Below are positions 1 through 7,764 of a stretch of 64,000 nt of DNA, in pieces. Location of the stretch: positions 1 through 64,000 of the forward strand of contig NZ_AYTW01000021.1 in assembly GCF_002752635.1 (NCBI RefSeq), given 5' to 3'. The notes below the pieces were generated by a model. It did no database searches, was not told the DNA's origin, and worked only from the letters and a program-made list of their open reading frames with translations. Position numbers and translations under genes: made by a program. Position 1 is the stretch's first letter; each line of letters starts with the position of its first letter. Origin of the DNA: Mesotoga sp. Brook.08.105.5.1. Its GTDB lineage: Bacteria; Thermotogota; Thermotogae; Petrotogales; Kosmotogaceae.

Positions 1-105
1 CCAGAGTCTGAAGATTCAACCAAACTCATAGGTATAATTTGTCCGGGAAATTAGGTTCAGAAGAGAAGGAGAGGCCTCAGCTCCTGAGTATTGAGGAGAA
101 TGATC

Positions 106-663
106 ATGAGAAGAACGATACTAATAGTTGGATTGCTGATCGTCTGTATTGCCTGCTTTGCGCAGGAAAATGAGCAAGTAAGGTTCGAGCAGCCGGTGAT
201 AGTGACCTCCGCTGGTCAGTCTCCCGGTGCCCTTCAGTTAACTGTCGTAGCCAAAATGGCGAAGATCGAACACACTTTCGAAAAGCTGCTTAACGCCGAT
301 CAGTTTGAAATTGAAAGATACAAAACGCTAATGATAGTCGTTGGCGCAAGTGGAAGGGGTCTAGGAGCTGCAGGGATAGAGATTGACGCGGAACTTCAGA
401 GAGTCTTGCTTCTCGCTCGGAAGGCCAAAGATTACGGAACCAAAATAATCGTTGACAACCTTCAAGGAGAGTCTCGGAGAGACTCTTCATCCGATGAAAT
501 CCTGTAGGCTCTAGCGCCATATGCCGACGCTCTATTTGCTAAAGTCGACGCTAATCAAGACGATTTGTTCACCAAGATAAGTGAGGAGAGATCCATTCCC
601 CTCAAGCTTTTCGAAAAGACAGTGGATCTAGTTGAAGTTCTCAATGAATTCTTTGTGAGATAG
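106..663 (+). pseudogene. DUF6305-like exported protein, interrupted by an in-frame TAG
   Basis: The first 133 codons encode an N-terminal signal peptide (residues 1 to about 18, ending CFAQ) followed by a DUF6305-like body with the signatures TSAGQSPGA and GASGRGLGAAG. A TAG at 505-507 ends the open frame after SSDEIL, but the same frame continues without a shift through ALAPYADALFAKVD and ISEERSIPL to a second stop at 661-663, giving the expected family C-terminus. The start is ATG 106, seven bases after GAGGAG (93-98); the upstream TTG and ATG codons fit that ribosome site less well. The downstream neighbour is an M14-like gene that is also broken, so the pair looks like one decaying unit. 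Family assignment is from memory of conserved motifs; the biochemical role of DUF6305 is not known to me. Confidence 0.75.
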
Positions 664-669
664 ATTATA

Positions 670-693
670 GGGGCCTTAGGCCCCTTGCTTTTC
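670..693 (+). terminator. Rho-independent terminator after the DUF6305-like gene
   Basis: GGGGCC (670-675) and GGCCCC (679-684) form a perfect 6-bp stem with a TTA loop, followed by a T-rich tail (TTGCTTTTCTC). It starts six bases after the second stop of the DUF6305-like frame, which suggests that transcription once ran through the full-length gene. Confidence 0.7.
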
Positions 694-718
694 TCTAAAC
701 GATCGGCGGTAATAGCAA

Positions 719-1234
719 ATGAGAAAAACTCTTATCATCTTCATGCTGGTTCTCGTTGCATCATTTTCGATGGCAATTTTTTTCAGGCCTGACATTCGTG
801 CAGGTTATGGTGTAACGAGCACCGGATGGCTCTCGGATTACTTCGAACCTCTCAAGGGAACGAACATGGATACTCCAGTCTATTACATGGACAGCGGAGT
901 TCCCGGACCCACTTTTCTACTTATGGGTGGTACACATCCAATGGAGATCGCAGGAACCGTAGCCGCGACAATATTCGTTGAAAACGCTTTGGTGAAGAGC
1001 GGCAGGATAATTGTTCTGCCTTTTGGCAACAGCAGCGCGGCTTCAATAGGAACCGTATTCTATCCGAACCAGCCGGATCACTTTCTGCAAATTGAGTCGA
1101 AGTCGGGGCCCCGTTTCCTAGTATATGGAGACAGAAACACAGATGTAAACGATCAGGGCGTGTCTGACCCCGAGATCTTCATCCATTATCCTTTCGGTCA
1201 GGAATAACCAGGATACGAGTCGAGAAATCTTAGG
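719..1234 (+). pseudogene. Truncated M14 / succinylglutamate desuccinylase-aspartoacylase-like protein
   Basis: The open frame (162 residues, stop TAA 1205-1207) starts with a signal peptide or membrane anchor (MRKTLIIFMLVLVASFSMA). It then shows the H-x-x-E zinc-ligand motif of the M14/aspartoacylase fold in GGTHPMEIAG at about residues 70-79. Frame-preserving translation past the TAA gives PGYESRNL, the natural continuation of this family (usually followed by an N-R motif), so TAA probably replaced a Tyr codon. Homology then ends at about 1234 and the converging Crp gene begins at 1266, so the C-terminal half is missing. The gene is therefore damaged twice, by a stop and by a 3' deletion. 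The adjacent DUF6305-like gene is also broken. Confidence 0.7.
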
Positions 1235-1265
1235 GATGTTAAAGTCCTGAAGAGCGAGATTCGAA

Positions 1266-1973
1266 TCACATCTCTGTTATCCTTTGCAGCTCCGATCTAT
1301 CCTTGATCGAAATCTTCTTACGAGACAATTCAAGTATTCCAGATAATTGAAGTTCGTCAAGAATTGTGGTTACAGTCTCTCGAAAAAGACCAGTAGTGTC
1401 CGCCAGTTCTTGGTGGGTAATTCTTATAATAAGACTATCCTGCGACAGTCTCAAAAGAGTACTACATACTCTGATTGTGGCACTCTGGAGCACCGTTTCT
1501 TCTAACCTTAGGCGGGTCAAACGTAATCGCTGACTTACGATGTCGAGCAATCTTATTGCAACGATAGGCTTATACATAATCAACGCCTCGATATCGGATC
1601 GACCGAGCACGCATATTAGCGAATCTTCGATAGCTTCAGCAAAAGATTCTTGCATACTTTGTGCAGTCAGTGACATCTCTCCGAAAAAAGTTCCAGGGCC
1701 CAATGTATCTATGATAAGGCGTCTCCCGTCTTGATTGATCGTGTAGATCTGTACTTTACCTTTCTTCAACATATACAAGACCTCTACCTTTTCATCGGGA
1801 CTGAAAAACACGTGTCCTGCTTTGCAGTAAGTCATTCTCACCATTGCTTCAACTTGCTCAACTTCTTCATCGGACAAGTCGCGAAAAATGTCGAGCTTTG
1901 AAATAAGGGTCAATTTCATCAACTGTTTAGATCCGGTCGTCGTTTTCAAGTTTGAAAGATTCTTACTCTTCAT
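1266..1973 (-). CDS. Crp/Fnr-family transcriptional regulator
   Basis: This 235-residue protein has the two-domain Crp architecture. A cyclic-nucleotide-binding-type beta-roll covers about residues 20-140, with FFSPDEKVEVLYMLKKGKVQIY and a GTFFGEMSL phosphate-cassette-like loop. A C-terminal winged helix (about 165-230) carries the recognition-helix region HQELADTTGLFRETVTTIL. It has no Cys cluster typical of Fnr, so it is probably not an oxygen sensor. The ATG at 1973 is chosen because AGAAGG lies eight bases upstream; a GTG nine bases further up would overlap that site. The target genes are unknown. It runs convergently into the truncated M14-like gene. Confidence 0.88.
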   Translation of the reverse strand: MKSKNLSNLKTTTGSKQLMKLTLISKLDIFRDLSDEEVEQVEAMVRMTYCKAGHVFFSPDEKVEVLYMLKKGKVQIYTINQDGRRLIIDTLGPGTFFGEMSLTAQSMQESFAEAIEDSLICVLGRSDIEALIMYKPIVAIRLLDIVSQRLRLTRLRLEETVLQSATIRVCSTLLRLSQDSLIIRITHQELADTTGLFRETVTTILDELQLSGILELSRKKISIKDRSELQRITEM

Positions 1974-2038
1974 ATCTATCACCTTCTGCGAACTCTGCCT
2001 ATTCTCTTTTGAACTTCATCAGCAACTAGCTGCTGATA

Positions 2039-2416
2039 TATTTGGGCGCTACAAAAAGGAGAGCATCCAAAAGACTCAATGATGATTGCATTAAATCAAT
2101 TATGAATTTTAAGGAAGCCTGAATAAATCTTATCACAAGGATGGACAAGTTCATTGTAAAGGGAACTGTAAAGAATGAGAGGAGAAGGAACAAAGAGTAC
2201 GATAAGATAAAGATACTGTAGTTGCTGGTTTTGTTGCTGACCAAGATACAAACCTAGATAAGAAGAATTAGAGAGAACCAATTCATACTTGAAGATATCA
2301 TTGATGGTTCAGAATCCATATGGTACACAAGGAACAGAGACTTTGATATACCAGTCGGCCTCAAGATTCTCACTTACAATATTGTGGTCATTCACAACCA
2401 CCTAAACCATCGCTAA
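2039..2416 (+). pseudogene. Degenerate ORF, possibly the C-terminal remnant of a transposase
   Basis: One plus-strand frame reads almost continuously for about 125 codons, broken by three in-frame stops (TGA 2120, TAG 2219, TAG 2255). Between them lie protein-like segments such as MDKFIVKGTVKNERRRNKEY and a tail with WYTRNRDFDIPVGLK and ILTYNIVVIHNHLNHR, ending at TAA 2414-2416. A basic, aromatic-rich tail of this type occurs at the C-terminus of many DDE transposases, but I cannot name a family. No start codon, N-terminal part or inverted repeats are evident. Confidence 0.4.
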
Positions 2417-2569
2417 TTGAGAAAGATTATGGATATCATTCATTCTATCTATTTGATTTGTGAGACACCTCATCATCTCGTATTTGTCAGTTTTGTAGTA
2501 CAGATTACAGAACCCACCTGTAATTGGTTGATACAATCAATTCATCTCAATAAAGGTAGGTGGATAGAA

Positions 2570-3289
2570 ATGACCAGAAAACTGACCGTGAGTATCATAT
2601 TAACTGTTATCGCAGCACTAGCAGTTTCGATTACGGGTTTTGCAGTAACTCCAACCCCTCAAGGCTTCGACAAGTACATAGTCTATATGGCAGCGGGTCG
2701 CTACAATGCAGATGTAGCGCCGGTTGAAGGAGATCTTTCGATGTGGTATCATAAAGATGTAATGGGGCGAAGCGACGAAGAGATTGCAGAAGTTCACGCT
2801 GAAGCAGATGCATATTTCGAGAAACAGTTTGGTCCCAATCTCCCCTCAGCAATGCCATTTGCTTTCGATCCCAGAGAAGAGTACCGCGCCTATGTAAGCT
2901 CAGGAGAAGAAGTGCCTTCCGAAGGCTGGGTTGTTAGAGACGGTGGATTCATGGTAATGCTCATGGAAGATACCGTTCTCTATGGCGAATATGGCGGCGA
3001 ACAGGGAAAGTTTGTTCCGGCTGGATCAATGTTAGTGTATGGGGATTACAATATCGATAGGACTCCCTCCGGGAAAGATCCAATGATTATTCATTATCAT
3101 TCCGCAGCGCCCATTATGATGCATCCATATGAACCAGGCTTCAAGATAGATTGTACAATCATCTCTGAAGAATTTGGCATAGGAAGAGCGCAAGGTTTTT
3201 CCAGTCCACTGATTGTTGATGGAATGACACAAGTCAATATACGAACCGTGTTGACATTCCCCGCATATGGACCTTCTATTCAGCACTAA
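2570..3289 (+). CDS. Exported protein of unknown function
   Basis: The 239-residue product begins with a clear signal peptide (MTRKLTVSIILTVIAALAVS, cleavage probably near ITGFA-VT). The mature part has no motif I recognise; it is rich in aromatic and acidic residues and contains DPMIIHYHSAAPIMMHPYEP, a His-rich stretch at about residues 172-191 that could bind metal. The ATG at 2570 follows AGGTAGGTGG; the long in-frame extension upstream from 2417 lacks a ribosome site and would bury the signal peptide, so it is rejected. It is monocistronic and followed by a strong terminator. Confidence 0.8.
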   Translation: MTRKLTVSIILTVIAALAVSITGFAVTPTPQGFDKYIVYMAAGRYNADVAPVEGDLSMWYHKDVMGRSDEEIAEVHAEADAYFEKQFGPNLPSAMPFAFDPREEYRAYVSSGEEVPSEGWVVRDGGFMVMLMEDTVLYGEYGGEQGKFVPAGSMLVYGDYNIDRTPSGKDPMIIHYHSAAPIMMHPYEPGFKIDCTIISEEFGIGRAQGFSSPLIVDGMTQVNIRTVLTFPAYGPSIQH

Positions 3290-3340
3290 ATCCTAACGGT
3301 TAAGAAATAGTTAAGAAACTTTTAATTGCTTGAAAGAACT

Positions 3341-3387
3341 CCCGATTCAGAGAAAGCAGTTCTCTGAATCGGGGGTCTTATTCTTAA
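3341..3387 (+). terminator. Strong rho-independent terminator
   Basis: A perfect 14-bp inverted repeat, CCCGATTCAGAGAA (3341-3354) with TTCTCTGAATCGGG (3360-3373), has a five-base loop and is followed by GGTCTTATTCTT. It closes the transcription unit of the exported protein ending at 3289. Confidence 0.85.
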
Positions 3388-3611
3388 CCCTGAGAGTAGA
3401 AACCAACCATATCCACGCCTAAGAATCTGAGAACGAAGATAATGCCCACTTTTTTGCGTTGCTACTCTGTGTTCGCAACAACTGAATCTTTTCCATAATG
3501 TCTGGAGACAGGATTTTTCTCTCAATCAGAGAAGAGTAGATGATTGAGGACAGTCAGATTTGACCAACGCCAAAATATTAAATAACCTAAACTAGAGAGG
3601 AGGGCAAAGTA

Positions 3612-3674
3612 TTGGACAGCAGAAGATTCGACGCGATAGTTATTGGTTCGGGCAAGGCCTATCATTACCCATAA
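3612..3674 (+). pseudogene. 5' stub of an FAD/NAD(P)-binding flavoprotein gene
   Basis: After a good ribosome site (GAGAGGAGGG, 3594-3603) a TTG start opens the peptide MDSRRFDAIVIGSGKAYHYP, then a stop. FDAIVIGSGKA is the N-terminal Rossmann dinucleotide-binding motif (GxGxxG region) of pyridine-nucleotide-disulfide oxidoreductases. Homology is lost after codon 16, where the motif should continue with a second Gly. The rest of the gene is absent and repeat-rich sequence begins within about 100 bases, so a gene was cut here, leaving its translation start behind. Confidence 0.6.
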
Positions 3675-3760
3675 GTTAAGGAGCTAAAAGAAATCATATT
3701 ATGCTTCTTCAACCTTGGCAGTATACCCTGTATTTGACTCCTGTTGATCTTGATCTTAAA

Positions 3761-4250
3761 TCCTCCCTTGAGGGAGGAGGACCTAAAATCATCATCCAAA
3801 GAGCTTCATAGGTCTTGAAGCTCTGCTCGGAGAACGGTGAACCGATAACGGATAACCGTTCCTGCGACTTGCAACTTGCATCTTGAAACTTGCAACTGTT
3901 TCAAAGATCGAGATCCTGGCCAGAAGCGTGCCAGGATGACCTGAAGTAAGAAAGACCGTCATTCCGCATAGCCTGCCCTGAAAAGTCCCTGTTCAGTAGC
4001 CTGCCCTGAAAAGTCCCTGTTCAGTAGCCTGCCCTGAAATGCACCTGTTCAGGAGCCTGCCCTGAAAAGTCCCTGTTCAGGGTCATCCCGTGATGATCCT
4101 GCACGGGATCTGGTCTTGAAAGCGTACCTGCAGGCAGCACGAAGATAGGGACTGACCGGCTCCATAAGAATCACTGGTCGCTTGCTAAGTGACGCTATAA
4201 GCTGTGAGGGGACGTCCTTGGTCCTTCGTCCCGGATCAAGGACCCGTCCT
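3761..4250. repeat. Dispersed repeat block A, copy 1
   Basis: This block is nearly identical, over most of its length, to 5613-6039. Shared landmarks in order are the CTTGAAGCTCTGCTCGGAG segment, a TTGCAACTTGCA-rich stretch, GATCGAGATCCTG, the 28-bp tandem array, GATGATCCTGCACGGGATC and CTTCGTCCCGGATCAAGGAC. Copy 1 is longer chiefly because it carries two more 28-bp units. The block contains no credible coding sequence; open frames on the minus strand here and in copy 2 share a C-terminus only because the DNA is repeated. Confidence 0.9.
3970..4081. repeat. 28-bp tandem repeat, four units
   Basis: Units start at 3970, 3998, 4026 and 4054 and each begins AGCCTGCCCTGAAA. Unit 3 carries a TGCACC variant in place of AGTCCC. 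Each unit holds a short inverted repeat (CTGAA ... TTCAG) that could fold as a small hairpin. The homologous array in the second block has only two units, which correspond to units 3 and 4 here. Confidence 0.9.
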
Positions 4251-4491
4251 TCGATAGGTTCAAAGAACTGATCGCGGGATGACTGCAGAGCAAATCGTCT
4301 CTTTTCGCCAAACCCCAGACTCCAGACCCGAACCCCCGCGTGTTGTTTCCTTCCCTTCTTTTGTGCTTGCCGATACAACAACTAACACCGCTCTGATGAA
4401 ACCGACCTGCTTTGGGATGAAAGTTGTGTTGATTTCATAATTGATCTCGTTTAACAGCATCGTTGATGAAGAAAACTGATCATACATAGGA

Positions 4492-4515
4492 AATATGAAT
4501 TCATGATATCATATT
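4492..4515. promoter_or_regulatory. Palindromic candidate operator of the toxin-antitoxin operon
   Basis: AATATGA (4492-4498) and TCATATT (4509-4515) are perfect inverted arms around a ten-base AT-rich spacer, 20 bases before the antitoxin start. AbrB/MazE-type antitoxins commonly autoregulate through such palindromes, so autorepression is inferred. Confidence 0.5.
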
Positions 4516-4534
4516 ACTTGCTGGAGGTGATGGC

Positions 4535-4810
4535 GTGTCGACCAGATTACTTAGGCCAACGGAGAGAGGACAAATAACAATACCAAAGGAAGCGAGAGAT
4601 AAACTGAAGATCACTCCCGACAGCAGGTTCAAGGTCTCTGTGGAAGGAGATAAGATAATCTATCAGCTGGTGTCGCCTTTCGACGTGATAGTCAAGGAGT
4701 TTCAGAAAGAGGCGGAGGCCAGAGGCTATACTAAGGAAGAATTGGAAAACGAGCTGGAAAAGGTCAGAAAGAAGCTCTTCACAGAGATTTACCATGAGAG
4801 TGATGATTGA
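4535..4810 (+). CDS. AbrB/MazE-type antitoxin
   Basis: This 91-residue protein has an N-terminal swapped-hairpin AbrB DNA-binding domain (RLLRPTERGQITIPKEARDKL, typical of the family, about residues 4-24, then SRFKVSVEGDKIIY). A charged helical C-terminus follows that would wrap the partner toxin. The GTG start at 4535 sits eight bases after CTGGAGGTG. The stop overlaps the downstream PIN gene by 17 bases, indicating translational coupling. By family it neutralises the PIN ribonuclease and represses its own promoter. Confidence 0.85.
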   Translation: MSTRLLRPTERGQITIPKEARDKLKITPDSRFKVSVEGDKIIYQLVSPFDVIVKEFQKEAEARGYTKEELENELEKVRKKLFTEIYHESDD

Positions 4811-5219
4811 TTCGAACACATTCCTCTCAGGCATTGTTTTTGACGGAATGGAAAGACTCCTCTTGCATACCATGGTGCATTCCAATCATGTGCTTCTGCT
4901 GGCAAAGTTTAGTGTTTCAGAGGTTGAGAGAGTATTGAGAAGGAAGTTCCCAGGTGTGATCGAAGATTACGATTACGAGGATATTCTCGAATCACTTGAT
5001 GCAGAAATACTGCCCTTTCCAGACAAAAGCGAAGTGGAGCAATGTATTGAGATAATCAGAGATGAGTACGATGCTCCGATTCTTGCTTCCGCTATTAAGG
5101 CTAGACCAGATGTGTTTGTTACAGGCGACAAAGACTTCTTTGAAGAGCGAGTAAGAGCATTGATCAGAGTCGCAACTACAAGAGAGACACTCAAGCTCAT
5201 ACAAGAAAGCGAGATATGA
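4794..5219 (+). CDS. PIN-domain ribonuclease toxin
   Basis: The 141-residue protein is a single PIN domain. The usual acidic quartet is visible: D6 (MIDSN), E43 (VSEVERVL), D93 (DAPILASA) and D112/D114 (TGDKDFF). These bind the metal ions for RNA cleavage, so the enzyme is predicted to be active. It overlaps the antitoxin gene by 17 bases. The pair fits a type II toxin-antitoxin module. The RNA target is unknown, and the module sits between two copies of repeat block A. Confidence 0.85.
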   Translation: MRVMIDSNTFLSGIVFDGMERLLLHTMVHSNHVLLLAKFSVSEVERVLRRKFPGVIEDYDYEDILESLDAEILPFPDKSEVEQCIEIIRDEYDAPILASAIKARPDVFVTGDKDFFEERVRALIRVATTRETLKLIQESEI

Positions 5220-5266
5220 AGCAAAGCTCTTCTGAGCCAATTCCCCACCAATAACGTATGATCAAC

Positions 5267-5311
5267 CGGTCAAAGGAGAAAGAGCATTGTCGAGACGTTC
5301 GTTGAGCTCAC
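5267..5311. repeat. Short direct repeat C, copy 1
   Basis: GAGAAAGAGCATTG followed by CGAGACGTTCG and GAGCTCAC recurs at 5471-5515, about 200 bases downstream, with only a few substitutions. It has no coding potential. Confidence 0.75.
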
Positions 5312-5328
5312 ATGAAGATGGGAGAGAA

Positions 5329-5370
5329 GCCAGTCACCTTCGGTGGCCAGTCAGGCTTCGCCTGGCCAGT
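5329..5370. repeat. 42-bp dispersed repeat B, copy 1
   Basis: GCCAGTCACCTTCGGTGGCC plus the next 22 bases are identical to 10861-10902. The element contains two back-to-back small hairpins (CACC-TTC-GGTG and CCAGTCAGG-CTTCG-CCTGG). Confidence 0.85.
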
Positions 5371-5470
5371 TTCGCGTTTGGCGAGGCCAGTTCAGCTTCG
5401 CGGGCTTAGAAACGCTATGAAGATCCGTTCTCCGTTGACCGTTCAAGATCATGAACCCGTTCACCGAGAA

Positions 5471-5515
5471 GGTCAATCGAGAAAGAGCATTGCCGAGACG
5501 TTCGCTGAGCTCACG
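5471..5515. repeat. Short direct repeat C, copy 2
   Basis: Second copy of the element at 5267-5311. The intervening region 5371-5470 carries further CCGTT/AACGG words and no gene. Confidence 0.75.
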
Positions 5516-5612
5516 AGAAGACGAGAACTCTCTCCTGTTTCTCGTCCTCTCTCCTCATCTCGTTCTCTCGATGCTCTTCTTTGAAACAAACATTCTCCGC
5601 CACTTTGTGGCA

Positions 5613-6039
5613 CTCCTCCCTCAAGGGAGGACTTAAGATCATCATCCAAAGAGCTTCATAGGTCTTGAAGCTCTGCTCGGAGAACGGTGAACCGATAACG
5701 GACAACCATTTTCTTATTCAACTTGCAACATTGCACTTGCAACTGTTTCAAAGATCGAGATCCTGACCAGAAGCGTGCCAGGATGACCTGAAGTAAGAAA
5801 GACCGTCATTCCGCATAGCCTGCCCTGAAATGCACCTGTTCAGGAGCCTGCCCTGAAAAGTCCCTGTTCAGGGTCATCCCGTGATGATCCTGCACGGGAT
5901 CTGGTCTTGAAAGCGTACCTGCAGGCAGCACGAAGATAGGGACTGACCGGCTCCATAAGAATCACTGGTAGCTTGCTAAGTGACGCTATAAGCTGTGAGG
6001 AGCGTCTTGGTCCTTCGTCCCGGATCAAGGACTTGTCCT
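5613..6039. repeat. Dispersed repeat block A, copy 2
   Basis: Second copy of the block at 3761-4250, in the same orientation. It is diverged mainly in the AACTTGCA-rich middle, and its 28-bp array (5817-5872) has two units instead of four. Confidence 0.9.
5817..5872. repeat. 28-bp tandem repeat, two units
   Basis: Units begin at 5817 and 5845. The first is the TGCACC variant and the second the common AGTCCC form, matching units 3 and 4 of the array at 3970-4081. Confidence 0.88.
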
Positions 6040-6647
6040 TTGAAAAAGCAGTTCCAAGTTGCATGTTCCAAGTTGCAAGCGGTAGAGCGAAAAACTCAGA
6101 TTCCGTCATGCTGTAAGAGCCGTCCTTCGATGAGCAGTGAGGAGTTGCTTGTTCCAGTTGCAGGCTAGAGACCTGAAAGCAAAAATGTCACAACGCGTCA
6201 TCTGAACTTGATTCAGAGTCTTACCCTTCTTTTTTCGTCTCATGTAGCTTTTCTGGTTTGACCAAGAACGAAGAACAGATCCTCGCTCTGGAACGAAGCA
6301 CTGGTTTTTCCCTCGGCTAAAGGAGAACCGTTTAACGGCCAACTGATATCGCTTTGCTCTTTCCAATCCCTACCGCAACCCCCGACCCCGGCCTTTTGCT
6401 TTTTCTTACTATGCATGATCTGCTTTCTCTTCCTGCTCTTGATACTCTCGAATATGGTTTTTCTAGAAGCGAGGCTTCACCTCAAACTCAAAGCGTCTTC
6501 CCCTCTCTAGGTTTTCTCGGAGAACCGATAATCCCAGCAACTTGCATCTGGTGGAACTGATTTCTCTCTCTTCTCCGAGGGTGGATCGCCTACAACCACA
6601 ACTCTCGGTCTCCAATGTGTCTTTATGAATCCCATTAGCCAAACGTG
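6040..6647. other. Gene-free repeat-rich stretch
   Basis: I see no convincing gene. The stretch holds AAGTTGCA words (6055-6080). It also holds a 33-base segment (6266-6298, GAACGAAGAACAGATCCTCG and on) that is the exact reverse complement of 10214-10246. Open frames here have no ribosome site and atypical composition. Confidence 0.6.
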
Positions 6648-6677
6648 TTGTCCCATGAATGGGTAGAGCACTATAAT
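6648..6677 (+). promoter_or_regulatory. Sigma-70-type promoter for the pRiA4b ORF-3-like gene
   Basis: TTGTCC (6648-6653) and a perfect TATAAT (6672-6677) are separated by 18 bases and lie 30 bases before the ATG at 6708. Confidence 0.6.
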
Positions 6678-6707
6678 AGTTTATCCAACCATAAGCGAGG
6701 TGAAAAG

Positions 6708-7298
6708 ATGAAGAAGGGATACAAGCTTATCTATCAGTTTAAGATAATGCTTCTTGACATCACACCGTTAATCTGGCGACGAATACAGGTTCCGGACATC
6801 TACACATTCTGGGATCTTCACGTCGCAATTCAGGATGCTATGGGCTGGTCTGATTACCATCTCCACGAATTCCAGGTCGTTGATCCGAAGAGTGACGAGC
6901 TTGTTTATATAGGGCTTCCTATTGAAGATGATTTCAAGGAGGTTCTCGATTCCAGAAAACTGCGCATTTCCGATTATCTCTCGATTCATAACCGAAAGGC
7001 GTCATACCTCTATGATTTCGGGGATAACTGGATCCACGATATTCTTCTCGAAGAGGTTCTCGGTAGAGACTTGAGTGTCAAGTATCCTAGATGCATCGCC
7101 GGTGAACGAGCCTGCCCACCTGAAGATGTTGGCGGAGTAATGGGTTATCGAGATCTTGTTGAGGCAATGAAGAATAAGAAGCACCCTGATCGAGAAGATC
7201 TGATCGACTGGCTGGGAAGAGAGTACGACCCCGAATCCTTCGATCGGATGCAAATCCACTTTGACGACCCTGATGAACGCCTGAAGAACACATATTAG
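6708..7298 (+). CDS. Plasmid pRiA4b ORF-3-like protein (PF07929-type)
   Basis: The 196-residue protein begins YQFKIMLLDITPLIWRRIQV and continues with a conserved helix (FWDLHVAIQDAMGW), a HLHEF segment, YLYDFGDNWIHDI and a GERACPPEDVGG motif. Together these are diagnostic of the pRiA4b ORF-3/TnpR-like family. The family is common on plasmids and chromosomes but has no settled biochemical function. ATG 6708 follows GAGGTG by seven bases; the longer reading from 6645 lacks a ribosome site. It is monocistronic. Confidence 0.88.
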   Translation: MKKGYKLIYQFKIMLLDITPLIWRRIQVPDIYTFWDLHVAIQDAMGWSDYHLHEFQVVDPKSDELVYIGLPIEDDFKEVLDSRKLRISDYLSIHNRKASYLYDFGDNWIHDILLEEVLGRDLSVKYPRCIAGERACPPEDVGGVMGYRDLVEAMKNKKHPDREDLIDWLGREYDPESFDRMQIHFDDPDERLKNTY

Positions 7299-7764
7299 AG
7301 AAAGCAGAATAGGACGTAAGACTAGACCGGAGCTATCGTTCCAACACAAATTACTGATAGCAGTAGTCTCCAAAGGGCCCTTTTCATCGACAAGAAGACA
7401 TGGAACGGTACAGCTCGAAAACAGCTCCGTTGAGATCTTGCCAGGGCGAGAGAAGCCTTCTTCAAAACCGGGCGGTTCGGCTCGAAGCATCGAAGCTGGG
7501 CAGTCTCAGAAGGCAATCGACTCACTAAGCAGCTTATGAAAAGCGGATCTTAGAAGCCTTCTCTTTGAAGCTCTCAAAGAAGGACTTTACCGAGCATTCC
7601 AGAAGAAAAGCGGCCACTACATACGTAATACAGGGCAGAGGGTTTTCAGAGCCCCGAATCTTTCTTCCTGGAGATTCTTCTTTCCGATTCCCAGTCAGCA
7701 ACTGGTCCGAACATCTTCATATAGTTTCCAAAGCATGTTGTCTCCAGTTATCCGGTTTATGAAG
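7299..7764. other. Gene-free stretch between convergent units
   Basis: No open frame here has a ribosome site or recognisable product. An imperfect hairpin (CCTT...CTTTGA/TCAAAG...AAGG, 7557-7583) is present without a T tract, so I do not call a terminator. This may be degraded coding DNA. Confidence 0.5.

Noticed and set aside
1-105. C-terminus of an upstream gene (frame ending at TAG 52-54)
   Set aside because: Only 17 codons are visible and no family can be recognised, so it cannot be supported.
505-507. Amber recoding (TAG read as an amino acid) as the explanation of the interrupted genes
   Set aside because: Several intact genes end in TAG at the expected C-terminus (7298, 16981, 26013), no suppressor tRNA is seen, and TAA/TGA and frameshift lesions occur in the same set of genes.
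2417-2569. N-terminal extension of the exported protein at 2570
   Set aside because: It would bury the signal peptide, and the clear ribosome site is in front of ATG 2570.
3970-4081. CRISPR array
   Set aside because: The 28-bp units are contiguous with no spacers, and no cas gene is present.
4049-4381. Minus-strand open frame of 110 codons (and 5840-6109, which shares its C-terminus)
   Set aside because: Similarity arises because both lie in repeat block A; no ribosome site and biased composition.
7002-7490. Minus-strand open frame of 162 codons
   Set aside because: It is antisense to the pRiA4b ORF-3-like gene and has no independent support.
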